Origin: Leptospira ilyithenensis
GTDB lineage: Bacteria; Spirochaetota; Leptospiria; Leptospirales; Leptospiraceae
Assembly (NCBI RefSeq): GCF_004771005.1
Contig: NZ_RQHV01000061.1
Location: 558,001 to 622,000, forward strand
DNA length: 64,000 bases
Direction: 5' to 3'
Both the position numbers and the translations under genes were made by a program. The notes under the pieces were generated by a model that ran no database searches, had not been told where the DNA came from, and saw only the letters and a list, made by a program, of their open reading frames with translations. Of the stretch, positions 54,815 through 63,196 are shown piece after piece (within the stretch, counting starts at the first letter, position 1; each line of letters starts with the position of its first letter).

Positions 54815-56545
54815 ATGGTAGAAGAAAAGGTTATATTCAAAGGAATTTCCGCCTATTCCGGTGTAGTTTACGGAAAAGTCTATAAATGGCGCCCTCCCCG
54901 CAAGAAAAAAGAGGAACGTACCGACCTCTCTCCCCAAGAAGTAAAACAAGAATTAGATCTTTTCAAACAAAGTTTGGAAAAAACGGAAGCGGAACTTACC
55001 TCCCTTATCTATAATCATTCCCATGATCCGGGCCAAAGAGAATTGGTGGAAATCCTGGAATCCCAAGTGGTATTTTTCAATGACCCTCTTTTTCGCGCCC
55101 GGGTGGTGGAAAGGATCACTCAAGGCAAGGAAAGTGCCAACCTTGCATTGGAAACAGCCGTTAGCTCCTTGTATGAAGAATTTCAAGCCATTCCGGATGA
55201 ATTTTTCAGGGAAAGAGCGGATCATATTCTGGACATAGGCAAAAGACTTGCCGCCAATCTGGAAGCGGAAAAACCACCGGATGCAAATGCGAACCTACCG
55301 GATCATATCATACTCATCGCAAAAGAAATCACTCCATCGGAGATGATTACCATAGATAAAAGCAAGATCAAAGGAATTGCAACAGATTACGGCGGTAAGA
55401 CGGGCCATATGGCGATCATTGCACGTAACTTCGGGATTCCGACGATCGTAGGTCTGAAAAACATCACCTCACATGTTGATGATGAAGATTATGTTTTGCT
55501 TGACGCTTCCAAAGGGATTCTCAATCGATTTCCCAGCTTATCCGAAATCAAACTGCACGGATTGCAAAGTCAATTCAATGCTTCCGTTCAGATAGAGGAA
55601 AAAAAGGAATTAAAAACCAAAGATGGAATCCGTTTTTCCATTAAAGTCAATGTTGACTCCGCTGAAGAAGTCCAGACTGCATTCAATAAGGGTGCCGCAG
55701 GGATCGGGCTTGTCAGAACTGAAATTTTATTTATCAATTATACTGACCACAAACCTACGGAAGAGGAACAATTTTCAGCATACAAACAAATATTAGTTTC
55801 CATGGACAATAGGCCTGTTACTTTCCGGGTTTGGGACATCGGTGCCGACAAAATGGAGAATGGCTATGAAGAAGCGAATCCTTTCCTGGGAAGCAGGGGA
55901 ATCCGTTACCTACTCCGTCATCCTCATTTTTTCAAAGAACAGATCCGTGCACTGCTTCGTGCCAGTGAATACGGAACCATGCATGTTATGCTCCCTATGA
56001 TTACTACTCTCACGGAAGTATTGGAAGCAAAATTGCTCTGGCAGGAATGCATTCGTGAACTGAAAGAGGAAGGAATCGATATTACTAAACAAATCCCTCT
56101 GGGGATCATGGTGGAAACTCCTGCCTGCGCATTGAATCTTCCTTTTATCGGAAAGTATGTGGATTTTTACAGTGTCGGAACCAATGATCTTTTGCAATAC
56201 CTGCTCGCAGTGGAAAGAAACAACCACGTAGTGAACGATTTGTACAATCCATGGCATGTTGTGTTTCTGCTTCTTTTAAAAAACATTGTTGATGTGGCAA
56301 AGTCCCAACGAAAACCCATTTCCATCTGCGGAGAGATCGCGAGTGATCCGATGTTTACCGCCGTTCTTATGGGACTCGGGTTTAGAGATCTATCCTGTGC
56401 CGTTCCATTGATGCAAAAAGTAAGAGCGAAAATTGCGGAGACTTCCACGTGGAAATCAAAATTACTCGCAGAACAGGTATTAGAACTTTCAGGAGAGGAA
56501 AGATACCAGGAGATAGAAGAACTAGTCAATAAAACTTCAGGGTAA
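54815..56545 (+). CDS. ptsP: Phosphoenolpyruvate-protein phosphotransferase (EI of the PTS/PTS-Ntr)
   Basis: Transfers phosphate from PEP to HPr or NPr. 576 residues, EI size without the N-terminal GAF domain found in many EI-Ntr (PtsP) proteins. The active-site His is His198 in DYGGKTGHMAIIARNFGIP. The PEP-binding signature is complete: RVWDIGADKMENGYEEANPF, LGSRGIRYLLRHP, PLGIMVETPACALNLPFI, GTNDLLQYLLAVERNNHVV and ISICGEIASDP with the catalytic Cys. No HPr, NPr or EII gene is nearby. Its proximity to the sigma-54 promoter hints at PTS-Ntr, but it could serve a regulatory phosphorelay in general. Confidence 0.92.
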   Translation: MVEEKVIFKGISAYSGVVYGKVYKWRPPRKKKEERTDLSPQEVKQELDLFKQSLEKTEAELTSLIYNHSHDPGQRELVEILESQVVFFNDPLFRARVVERITQGKESANLALETAVSSLYEEFQAIPDEFFRERADHILDIGKRLAANLEAEKPPDANANLPDHIILIAKEITPSEMITIDKSKIKGIATDYGGKTGHMAIIARNFGIPTIVGLKNITSHVDDEDYVLLDASKGILNRFPSLSEIKLHGLQSQFNASVQIEEKKELKTKDGIRFSIKVNVDSAEEVQTAFNKGAAGIGLVRTEILFINYTDHKPTEEEQFSAYKQILVSMDNRPVTFRVWDIGADKMENGYEEANPFLGSRGIRYLLRHPHFFKEQIRALLRASEYGTMHVMLPMITTLTEVLEAKLLWQECIRELKEEGIDITKQIPLGIMVETPACALNLPFIGKYVDFYSVGTNDLLQYLLAVERNNHVVNDLYNPWHVVFLLLLKNIVDVAKSQRKPISICGEIASDPMFTAVLMGLGFRDLSCAVPLMQKVRAKIAETSTWKSKLLAEQVLELSGEERYQEIEELVNKTSG

Positions 56546-56603
56546 AGATCGAAACCAATGACAAAAAAGTTTCCTTATAAAAGCAAAACAGTTCTCCGGG
56601 AAA

Positions 56604-57908
56604 TCAATCTTCTTGCAACCAGTCTTTCAATACAAACCAGAGACCGAATAACAACGCACCTGCCCCCCAGGATGTAACTACAAAAAAAAGATAAAAATGG
56701 GAAGGCTCCGCAAATTGTTTCACATAACCGGACAAAAACCCTGCAAAATAATGACCCACAGCGTTGGATAAAAACCAAATCCCCATAAGCATACTTACAT
56801 ACCTGACCGGTGCGGTTTTACTTACGAAAGAAAGTCCGACAGGAGACAAAAACAATTCGCTCACTGTATTCCAGAAATAGGCACCGAATAGATACCACAC
56901 ACCGGCAAGAACGCCTGTGCTCACAATCTTGGAAGCCCAAACCATTGTCAAAAATCCAAGTCCTAAGAAGAACAGACTGAATGTAAATTTTAAAATAGGG
57001 TCGGGATCCATTTTCTTTTCTGAAAGTTTTTTCCAAAAATAGGCAAAGATCGGACCAAGAACCAGGATCAGAAGAGGATTGATGGATTGAAATAGAGAAG
57101 CGGGAATCTCATATCGCAAGAAGGTTCGGTCCGTATGACGGTCTGCGAACAAATTGAGCGAAGATCCCATTTGCTCGAATGCCATCCAAAAGAAGATACT
57201 GAAAAAAGATAAGATTACGATCAGTCCTATTCGTTTTTGCATATTCCGATCATTTGCTTTCGTTAGCTGGTTCGCATCACCAGGTTTAGACTTTTGTTCC
57301 GGATCCTGCAACCAGACGGATTCAGGCAATTTTTTGGAGCCGAAATAAAATACCGTAATCCCGATTGCCATTCCGATCCCTGCGGCTCCGAATCCGTAAT
57401 GCCAATCTACTTTTTCTCCCAGACTTCCGCAGAGTACCGGACCCAGAAGTCCTCCTAAATTGATTCCCATATAAAAAATGGTGTAACCGCTGTCACGTAG
57501 TTTGGGTTTTCCTTTGTATAATTTTCCCACAAGAGTAGACATATTCGGTTTGAAAAAACCGTTTCCAAATATAATGAGTCCGAGACCCAAATAAAAAAAT
57601 TTGAGATCCGGCACAGCCAAACTCAAATGCCCGAATAACATCAAAACCGATCCTATATAGATCGCTTTTTTATAACCTAAGTATTTATCTGCAAGATATC
57701 CCCCCAAAACAGGAGTTAGATACACTAGACTTGTGTATAACCCGTAGACTTGCCCCGCATCTTCGTCTGAAAAATGAAGTTCTTTGACAAGATAAAGCAC
57801 GAGTAAGGCGCGCATTCCGTAATAACTCATACGTTCCCACATCTCCGTGAGAAAAAGAGAAGGCAGACCTTTGGGATGTTTATCTAAGGTTTGGTTCTGG
57901 ATTTCCAT
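56604..57908 (-). CDS. Proton-dependent oligopeptide transporter (POT family)
   Basis: A 434-residue membrane symporter that takes up di- and tripeptides, slightly short for the family. The POT signature is visible: FLTEMWERMSYYGMRALLVL at the N terminus, GGYLADKYLGYKKAIYIGSV, FFKPNMSTLVGKLY, and GYTIFYMGINLGGLLGPVLC. The ExxER-type motif is in TEMWERMSYYG. The start overlaps the end of the ATP:cobalamin adenosyltransferase gene by 25 bases. Confidence 0.93.
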   Translation of the reverse strand: MEIQNQTLDKHPKGLPSLFLTEMWERMSYYGMRALLVLYLVKELHFSDEDAGQVYGLYTSLVYLTPVLGGYLADKYLGYKKAIYIGSVLMLFGHLSLAVPDLKFFYLGLGLIIFGNGFFKPNMSTLVGKLYKGKPKLRDSGYTIFYMGINLGGLLGPVLCGSLGEKVDWHYGFGAAGIGMAIGITVFYFGSKKLPESVWLQDPEQKSKPGDANQLTKANDRNMQKRIGLIVILSFFSIFFWMAFEQMGSSLNLFADRHTDRTFLRYEIPASLFQSINPLLILVLGPIFAYFWKKLSEKKMDPDPILKFTFSLFFLGLGFLTMVWASKIVSTGVLAGVWYLFGAYFWNTVSELFLSPVGLSFVSKTAPVRYVSMLMGIWFLSNAVGHYFAGFLSGYVKQFAEPSHFYLFFVVTSWGAGALLFGLWFVLKDWLQED

Positions 57909-58444
57909 GTAGTTTCCGAAACCCCTTCCGCCTGGTTTGCAAATCGTGCCGCAGTGAAAAAATAATCGGACAATCGATTGAGATAGGTGCGAATGGATTG
58001 GGAAACATTTCCCCCCGACTCAATATAACGGATCACATCTCTTTCCAATCTACGACTAACAGTGCGGGCAATATGCAATGCAGAAGCAAGTTCCGTGCCA
58101 CCGGGTAAAACAAAGTTTTTGAGAGGAATCAGACTTTCTGTTAGTCGGTCGATTTCGGTTTCCAAAGAAGCGATATCTTCTTCCTTGATTATGGATTCGG
58201 TTTGCCCTTTGGGAATGTATCCCGCAAGCTCGGATCCTACTTCAAATAGCAAATGCTGGATCCCCGAAAGCACTTCTGCAAATCTAGGATCTTTTAATTT
58301 ACAGTATGTAAGAGCGAGCCCTAAAAAAGAATTCAATTCGTCGCAAGTTCCATACAGTTCCACCCTTCCATCCGTCTTGGGAACCCGAACACCTGAGGCA
58401 AGATAGGTCTGTCCTGCATCGCCTGCTTTCGTATAGATTTTCAA
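57884..58444 (-). CDS. Cob(I)alamin adenosyltransferase, PduO type
   Basis: Makes adenosylcobalamin from cob(I)alamin and ATP. 186 residues with the PduO pattern: KIYTKAGDAGQTYLASGVRV at the N terminus (ATP site), LYGTCDELNSFLGLALTYCK, FVLPGGTELASALHIARTVS, RRLERDVIRYI and LNRLSDYFFTAARFANQ. The Arg/Asp contacts of the family (SRRLERD) are present. It overlaps the transporter downstream and is divergent from flaB. Confidence 0.95.
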   Translation of the reverse strand: MKIYTKAGDAGQTYLASGVRVPKTDGRVELYGTCDELNSFLGLALTYCKLKDPRFAEVLSGIQHLLFEVGSELAGYIPKGQTESIIKEEDIASLETEIDRLTESLIPLKNFVLPGGTELASALHIARTVSRRLERDVIRYIESGGNVSQSIRTYLNRLSDYFFTAARFANQAEGVSETTWKSRTKP

Positions 58445-58562
58445 AATTATTATCTCTATCCTTGCAAATTTTCTTTACAGACACAGATTGAGGGAGCTAT
58501 ATTTGAAGGGAAAGGCAAAATTCATTGGGTCTACGAGGAAGGCAACCCTCGCCCCATATCGA

Positions 58563-58601
58563 AGTACAAATCCTTTAACCTCATGGAAAAGATTTTGTAC
58601 T
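58563..58601 (+). other. Long stem in the flaB leader
   Basis: AGTACAAATC (58563-58572) pairs with GATTTTGTACT (58591-58601) with one bulged base and an 18-base loop. It lies about 75 bases before the flaB start. A second stem, GCGGA (58603-58607) with TCCGC (58625-58629), follows. They suggest a folded 5' untranslated region; a function is inferred. Confidence 0.5.
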
Positions 58602-58652
58602 AGCGGACTTGGGTTTTTCTTTTCTCCGCCTGTAGGGAAACAAGCGGGTCAT

Positions 58653-58673
58653 GTACACACAGGAGGGTGTGAC
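58653..58673 (+). promoter_or_regulatory. Hairpin with the flaB Shine-Dalgarno in its loop, CsrA-type site
   Basis: CACAC (58656-58660) and GTGTG (58667-58671) form a stem around the hexaloop AGGAGG (58661-58666), which is also the ribosome site of flaB, eight bases before the ATG at 58675. This is the layout of CsrA sites, where GGA in a loop overlaps the Shine-Dalgarno. Confidence 0.62.
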
Positions 58674-58674
58674 T

Positions 58675-59523
58675 ATGATTATCAATCACAACGTAAGTGC
58701 GCTCGTCGCAAGGCGTTCGCTTCACAATACCAATCGAGACATGGACAAGTCCATGGAGCGTTTATCGACCGGAATGAGAATCAATCGTCCCGGCGATGAT
58801 GCTCCTGGTTTTGCCGTTTCGGAAAGACTCAGGACCCAAATCAGGGGACTCGGCCAAGCGGAAAGAAATGCCCAAGACGGACTTTCTTTTTTGCAAGTAA
58901 CGGAAGGCTCTCTGGAACAAGTCAATTCCATTCTGCAAAGACTTCGTGAATTGTCAGTCCAATCATCTAACGGGATCTATTCGAACGAAGATAGAAAACT
59001 AGTTCAATTGGAAGTATCCCAGTTAGTGGAAGAGGTGGAAAGGATAGGAAACACTTCCGAGTTCAATAAAATCCGCCCGTTGGACGGAAGATTTTCCCGT
59101 GCGGGAAAATCTCCCATGTCACTTCAAGTAGGCTCCAATGCGGGAGAAAAGGTGGAGATATTCATCAATACGATGAATAGTTCTTCTCTAAAACTAAAAA
59201 CGGGTGGAACAAAACTAGCACTCTCAACACCGGAGAAAGCGAATAACTCACTTCTCGTGCTTGACGATGCTATTTCCAAAGTAAACCGTATGCGTTCGGA
59301 TCTAGGCGCTTATTATAATCGTCTGGATATGACTTTGAAGTCTTTGGGAAACAATTATGTAAATATTGTTTCTTCGGAGTCTCAAGTTCGCGACGCCGAT
59401 ATGGCATTGGAAGTTGTGGAGTTTACCAAAAATCAAATTCTCACCAAGTCGGGTGTCGCCATGCTTGCTCAGGCAAACACAAGGCCCGAACAAGTGGTGA
59501 AACTACTGACGGACAGGTACTAG
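58675..59523 (+). CDS. flaB: Flagellin FlaB (periplasmic flagellar core)
   Basis: Core subunit of the spirochaete periplasmic flagellum. 282 residues from ATG 58675 (AGGAGG upstream). The D0/D1 N terminus MIINHNVSALVARRSLHNTN and the C-terminal assembly domain DADMALEVVEFTKNQILTKS, GVAMLAQANTRPEQVVKLL are the usual conserved ends; the variable middle is short as in other FlaB. It has no signal peptide, being exported by the flagellar apparatus. A hairpin holding its ribosome site suggests post-transcriptional control, and a terminator follows the gene. Confidence 0.96.
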   Translation: MIINHNVSALVARRSLHNTNRDMDKSMERLSTGMRINRPGDDAPGFAVSERLRTQIRGLGQAERNAQDGLSFLQVTEGSLEQVNSILQRLRELSVQSSNGIYSNEDRKLVQLEVSQLVEEVERIGNTSEFNKIRPLDGRFSRAGKSPMSLQVGSNAGEKVEIFINTMNSSSLKLKTGGTKLALSTPEKANNSLLVLDDAISKVNRMRSDLGAYYNRLDMTLKSLGNNYVNIVSSESQVRDADMALEVVEFTKNQILTKSGVAMLAQANTRPEQVVKLLTDRY

Positions 59524-59530
59524 TCCAGGA

Positions 59531-59549
59531 AGGGGGAGTTTTTCCCCCT
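59531..59549 (+). terminator. Intrinsic terminator after flaB
   Basis: AGGGGGA (59531-59537) pairs with TCCCCCT (59543-59549) around a GTTTT loop, 7 bp of GC-rich stem, then CTTTC. It starts seven bases after the flaB stop. Confidence 0.75.
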
Positions 59550-59626
59550 CTTTCAGAAATCCTCTTGCTCTTTTAAAGACATATGGGGGAATTTATTTTT
59601 AATCACTCTCACTCTAGGAGAATCCC

Positions 59627-60361
59627 TTGAAACAAATTACCGCAGCGATTGCATCGCTATCCTTACTCTTTTCCGTATCTTGTTCTCTATCTGACAATGC
59701 GAAAAGACTTATTCTCAGCACTTCCATAGGTTGTGGCGTAGGTCTTGCGTTAGGTGCTGTTTATGATGAATCACAAAGAAAAAAAGAAAGCAAAAATACA
59801 AAAAACAATTTCCAAAAACAAATCAAACAAGCACTTACTTTGGAAAAAAAGAAACCGCAAAACAAAGGTAAGATTATCGGACTTGGTGCAGGCTGTCTTG
59901 CCGGTCTTGGAACCGGTTTTTATCTCAATACGATGTATGATAACATGAACGAGCAACTTTCCAAAGAAGGAATCAAATTGGAAAAAGTAGCCGGTACGGA
60001 TGGAGAAACGGAAGCACTTCTTGTTAAAATGGACGGAGGAATTTCCTTCGAAGACGGGAAAGCGGATCTAAAAGGCAAAGGTAAGGAAAACCTTGATAAG
60101 TTAGCGGAAGCGCTTGCAGCTTACCCTGAAACAAAAATCAATATCGCAGGTCATGCCAACAAAACAGGTCCTGAAGATACAAACTTGAAACTATCTCAAA
60201 ACAGAGCTGAAACTGCAAAAGATGCGATCACCGGTTCGGGGATTGAATCAAAAAGAATCGGTTCCGTTCAAGGATTCGGATCCTCCAAACCGGCAGCAGG
60301 TTTGAAACCGGAAGACGGTGCCAACCGCCGTGTAGAAGTGGAAATTCTTTCCGCAGGTTAA
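59627..60361 (+). CDS. OmpA-family outer-membrane lipoprotein
   Basis: A 244-residue lipoprotein with a C-terminal OmpA domain that binds peptidoglycan. TTG at 59627 is the start, with CTAGGAG nearby. A signal (LSLLFSVS) precedes Cys19 (LFSVSC), the probable lipidation site. Two glycine-rich helices (LILSTSIGCGVGLALGAVYD; IIGLGAGCLAGLGTGFYL) follow, separated by a Lys-rich linker, then the OmpA fold: GGISFEDGKADLKGKGKENL, INIAGHANKTGPEDTNLKLS, AETAKDAITGSGIESKRI and NRRVEVEIL. GHAN replaces the usual GHTD, so one diaminopimelate contact is altered. Leptospira has the well-known relative Loa22. Confidence 0.93.
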   Translation: MKQITAAIASLSLLFSVSCSLSDNAKRLILSTSIGCGVGLALGAVYDESQRKKESKNTKNNFQKQIKQALTLEKKKPQNKGKIIGLGAGCLAGLGTGFYLNTMYDNMNEQLSKEGIKLEKVAGTDGETEALLVKMDGGISFEDGKADLKGKGKENLDKLAEALAAYPETKINIAGHANKTGPEDTNLKLSQNRAETAKDAITGSGIESKRIGSVQGFGSSKPAAGLKPEDGANRRVEVEILSAG

Positions 60362-60376
60362 TTCTAATTGGCCGAT

Positions 60377-60402
60377 TCTCCTAGCTCGAATGAGCTAGGA
60401 GA
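60377..60402 (+). terminator. Perfect 11-bp hairpin between convergent genes
   Basis: TCTCCTAGCTC (60377-60387) and GAGCTAGGAGA (60392-60402) form a perfect stem with a GAAT loop, 16 bases after the OmpA stop. It has no T-run on either side, so termination is uncertain; it may instead protect mRNA 3' ends. Confidence 0.55.
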
Positions 60403-60423
60403 TACAGATACTTAGCGAAAAAT

Positions 60424-60438
60424 CAGATGCGAAATCTG
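60424..60438 (+). terminator. Weak intrinsic terminator, plus strand
   Basis: CAGAT (60424-60428) and ATCTG (60434-60438) with a GCGAA loop, followed by CCTTATTTTTGATTCTTTTTT. It is short but is followed by a good T-rich tail, in the 96-bp convergent gap. Confidence 0.6.
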
Positions 60439-60457
60439 CCTTATTTTTGATTCTTTT

Positions 60458-60775
60458 TTAGAGACCGAGTCCCGGAAAACCGCCCATGGCCTGCATTTGT
60501 TTTGCAGCACCCGCTTGCGCATCTTGCATTGCTTTGGAAAATGCTTCTTGAAAAGATTTTTCCAAAAGGTTTTTATCTTTTTTTTCGATCAATTCATCTT
60601 CGATGTTTACAGCTTTCAAATTGAATTTTCCATCCAGTGTGACTGAAAGTAGCTTGTTCTTGGAAACTCCCACAAAGTTCAAACTTTGAAGCTCCTTCTC
60701 CATGGTTTTTACCTGAGAACGCATCTTCTTCATCTGTTTTAACATCTCGAATTTATTGCCACCGCCACCGAACAT
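60458..60775 (-). CDS. YbaB/EbfC-family nucleoid-associated protein
   Basis: A 105-residue DNA-binding protein that forms dimers and coats DNA in bacteria. The pattern FEMLKQMKKMRSQVKTMEKE, VSKNKLLSVTLDGKFNLKAV and LEKSFQEAFSKAMQDA is typical; the C-terminal Gly/Met tail is too. The usual partners dnaX and recR are not adjacent. It stands alone, convergent with the OmpA gene and divergent from the K+ channel gene. Confidence 0.92.
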   Translation of the reverse strand: MFGGGGNKFEMLKQMKKMRSQVKTMEKELQSLNFVGVSKNKLLSVTLDGKFNLKAVNIEDELIEKKDKNLLEKSFQEAFSKAMQDAQAGAAKQMQAMGGFPGLGL

Positions 60776-60866
60776 AATTACCCCTTTAAAACGATACCTT
60801 TCATAAAATTGCCCCCCAAGGTTCTTTGCAATTGAAAAACAGTGATGAAAAGTCGATACTTAAATC

Positions 60867-62222
60867 ATGATCCATCCCGATAAAGCCTGGAAAAGAATTT
60901 GGGATCTAATTACGTTCTGCGCCACAACTTACTTTGCCATAGAAGTTCCTCTTCGGATCGTATTCGATTATAAAATCGGCGGGCAAATTGCTTTGTATGA
61001 AAGGATCATTCAAATTCTATTTGGAATTGATATCGTATTGAATTTTTTCACCGGATACTTCCAAGAAAGAACCCTGGTTACAAACAAAAAGCTTGTAGCG
61101 AAACGGTATTTAAGTTCCTGGTTTATCATTGATTTTTGTTCCGCCTTTCCATTTGATATTTTCGGGCAGTTCTTTTATTCCTACTTTGGTCTAACAGATA
61201 GTTTGCGGGTATTACGGCTTGTCCGGTCGGTAAAGGTATTCGAATTATTCCGTTCTCTTAGAATGTTAGCGATGGGAGGAAGGGATGATTATCAATATAA
61301 AGTTTTGGAAGTAATGAGTCCGGTTACGTTCCGTCTGGCCTTTTTTATTTACTGGACTTCTCTATTTGCCCATTGGGTGGCTTGCGGATGGATCCAATTG
61401 AATCCTGCTTTTCTAGCAAAGAGCGATAATATAACCCGTTATATCAGATCCCTCTATTGGTCCGTAACCACTCTCACAACGATCGGCTACGGGGATATCA
61501 CTCCGACAAGTAATGCGCAAACGATATATACTATGGGAGTAATGGTAGTAGGTGTTGGTATCTACGGTTATGTAATCGGTAATATTTCAACGATTTTATC
61601 CACCATAGATATATCCAGAATTGCATTTCAAGAAAAATTGAATTCGGTCAATTCGTTTTTAAAATACAAAAAACTTCCCAATCATCTGTCCAATAGAATC
61701 AGATCTTATTATTTCAATCTTTGGGAAAACAAACATGGAGTAGACGAAGATGATATTTGGGAAGACTTGCCCATAGGAATCAAAGCGGATGTAAGTTTTT
61801 ATCTGCATGAAAAATTGATTGATTCCGTTCCGTTTTTCAAAGAAAAAAGCGAAGAATTGAAAAGAGAAGTGGCGATCGAATTAAAACCCATTTTTTTTAT
61901 GAAAGGAGATTGGATCTACAGAGAAGGTGATTTTCCGAACAATATCTATTTTATTGCCAAAGGCCAAATAGAGATCTATCAGGAAAATACAAAGACAGTC
62001 ATTGCCACATTGAATGAAGGAAGTTTTTTCGGAGAAACGGATCTATTTAAAAAAACGGAAAGGACAACTTCCGCAAAGGCGATCCAATTTTGTGATCTGT
62101 ACATTCTGGATTTTGAAAGCCTGGATAGAATTTTGAAACATCATCCCGAAGAAGGAATCAAAACTTCAGAAAAAAACAAATCCAAAAAAGTAAAAAGGGT
62201 TTTAGCAAAAAATAAACGCTAA
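60867..62222 (+). CDS. Cyclic-nucleotide-gated potassium channel
   Basis: A six-helix voltage-sensor-type channel with a C-terminal cyclic nucleotide domain, 451 residues. S4-like Arg/Lys spacing is in LRVLRLVRSVKVFELFRSLR (about 113-132), the K+ filter TIGYGD at 205-210, a C-linker (about 245-320), and a cyclic-nucleotide-binding fold from about 324 to 425, with the phosphate-binding cassette FGETDLFKKTERTTSA at 388-403 (Glu and Arg both present). So it likely opens with cAMP or cGMP. A class III cyclase gene is at 6276-9095 of this window, not adjacent. Its end overlaps the convergent hydrolase by four bases. Confidence 0.93.
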   Translation: MIHPDKAWKRIWDLITFCATTYFAIEVPLRIVFDYKIGGQIALYERIIQILFGIDIVLNFFTGYFQERTLVTNKKLVAKRYLSSWFIIDFCSAFPFDIFGQFFYSYFGLTDSLRVLRLVRSVKVFELFRSLRMLAMGGRDDYQYKVLEVMSPVTFRLAFFIYWTSLFAHWVACGWIQLNPAFLAKSDNITRYIRSLYWSVTTLTTIGYGDITPTSNAQTIYTMGVMVVGVGIYGYVIGNISTILSTIDISRIAFQEKLNSVNSFLKYKKLPNHLSNRIRSYYFNLWENKHGVDEDDIWEDLPIGIKADVSFYLHEKLIDSVPFFKEKSEELKREVAIELKPIFFMKGDWIYREGDFPNNIYFIAKGQIEIYQENTKTVIATLNEGSFFGETDLFKKTERTTSAKAIQFCDLYILDFESLDRILKHHPEEGIKTSEKNKSKKVKRVLAKNKR

Positions 62223-63175
62223 TAAGAATCTCCCAAAAAGGAAATCATCTCCCGATCCAAAACGGGACAATCTTCGATGATAAACTGGTAATGATTGTAT
62301 TCATGCAAAGTGAGTCCGCGGGAATTGGGAATCTCTCTTAAGATTCTTGCATACGAAGGATCTGGTAACATTTCGTCTCCGTATTTTAGATTCGCACGCA
62401 TGGCTCTCACTACTAGTGTGGGTGACTGAACGGAAGCATAGGGAAGATGATTGTTCCTTTTCATTTTTAAGAAAAAACTGGTAGGATGCAAAATCAAACC
62501 CAAAAGCAAACCTTTGTTCGTAAGACTCCCTCCCAAAGAGTTGAGTTCCGACTCCATCACATAAAGAGGAATATTGCATTCCAAGCCGCCCACTCCATCC
62601 CGAAATCTTCCCGAAAGTTCATAATCAAACATCTGTTCTATTTTTTTATTCCAAGAAGTTAAAAAAGGAGAATCCGCAATTTCCTTAAAGTATTCTTCCT
62701 TCGAAGTAAAAAACCGTCCCATTCGGCTGAGAGAAAGCCGGACCATATTCAAATTTCTTAATTTTCTGGAAATAGGTTGGATGCCCGCCCCGTCCAGGAG
62801 AATCAGTTTCGAAAGCCTATCCCCCGCCGATTTTGCAAAAGCAAGAGAGACCCAGGCACCCAAAGAATGCGCAACAATTCGAATTCGGTCGAGACCCAAA
62901 TGATTGATTGCCGCGAGTAGATCTTTTGCATGAACTTCCGCATCATAAATGCCGCGGGGTTTGTCGCTTCTTCCCCTTCCCCTCAGATCATAACTGTAAA
63001 TATCACAATCTAACACTTGCAAAACGTCTGCAATCCGATTCATAAATTGCAGATTTCCTGAAAGGCCATGAACGAGTATAATGGGATCGGAACTTTTTTT
63101 GCCTTTGTATTTTCGAAACCGAAGCGTAACTCCGTTTACTACAATATCGAATTCTGAAATATTGTTTTTTTTCAT
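62219..63175 (-). CDS. Alpha/beta hydrolase
   Basis: A 318-residue hydrolase of the common alpha/beta fold. The oxyanion segment VHGLSGNLQFMN is at about 35-46, the nucleophile elbow is AHSLGAW with Ser104, and the family DLRGRGRSDKP strand is at 63-73. The C-terminal His is likely in HEYNHYQFI. The substrate is unknown; esterase, lipase or hydrolase of small molecules are all possible. It lies 21 bases after the ParA gene and may share its transcript. Confidence 0.9.
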   Translation of the reverse strand: MKKNNISEFDIVVNGVTLRFRKYKGKKSSDPIILVHGLSGNLQFMNRIADVLQVLDCDIYSYDLRGRGRSDKPRGIYDAEVHAKDLLAAINHLGLDRIRIVAHSLGAWVSLAFAKSAGDRLSKLILLDGAGIQPISRKLRNLNMVRLSLSRMGRFFTSKEEYFKEIADSPFLTSWNKKIEQMFDYELSGRFRDGVGGLECNIPLYVMESELNSLGGSLTNKGLLLGLILHPTSFFLKMKRNNHLPYASVQSPTLVVRAMRANLKYGDEMLPDPSYARILREIPNSRGLTLHEYNHYQFIIEDCPVLDREMISFLGDSY

Positions 63176-63196
63176 AAAGAAAAACCGGCGATCGGA

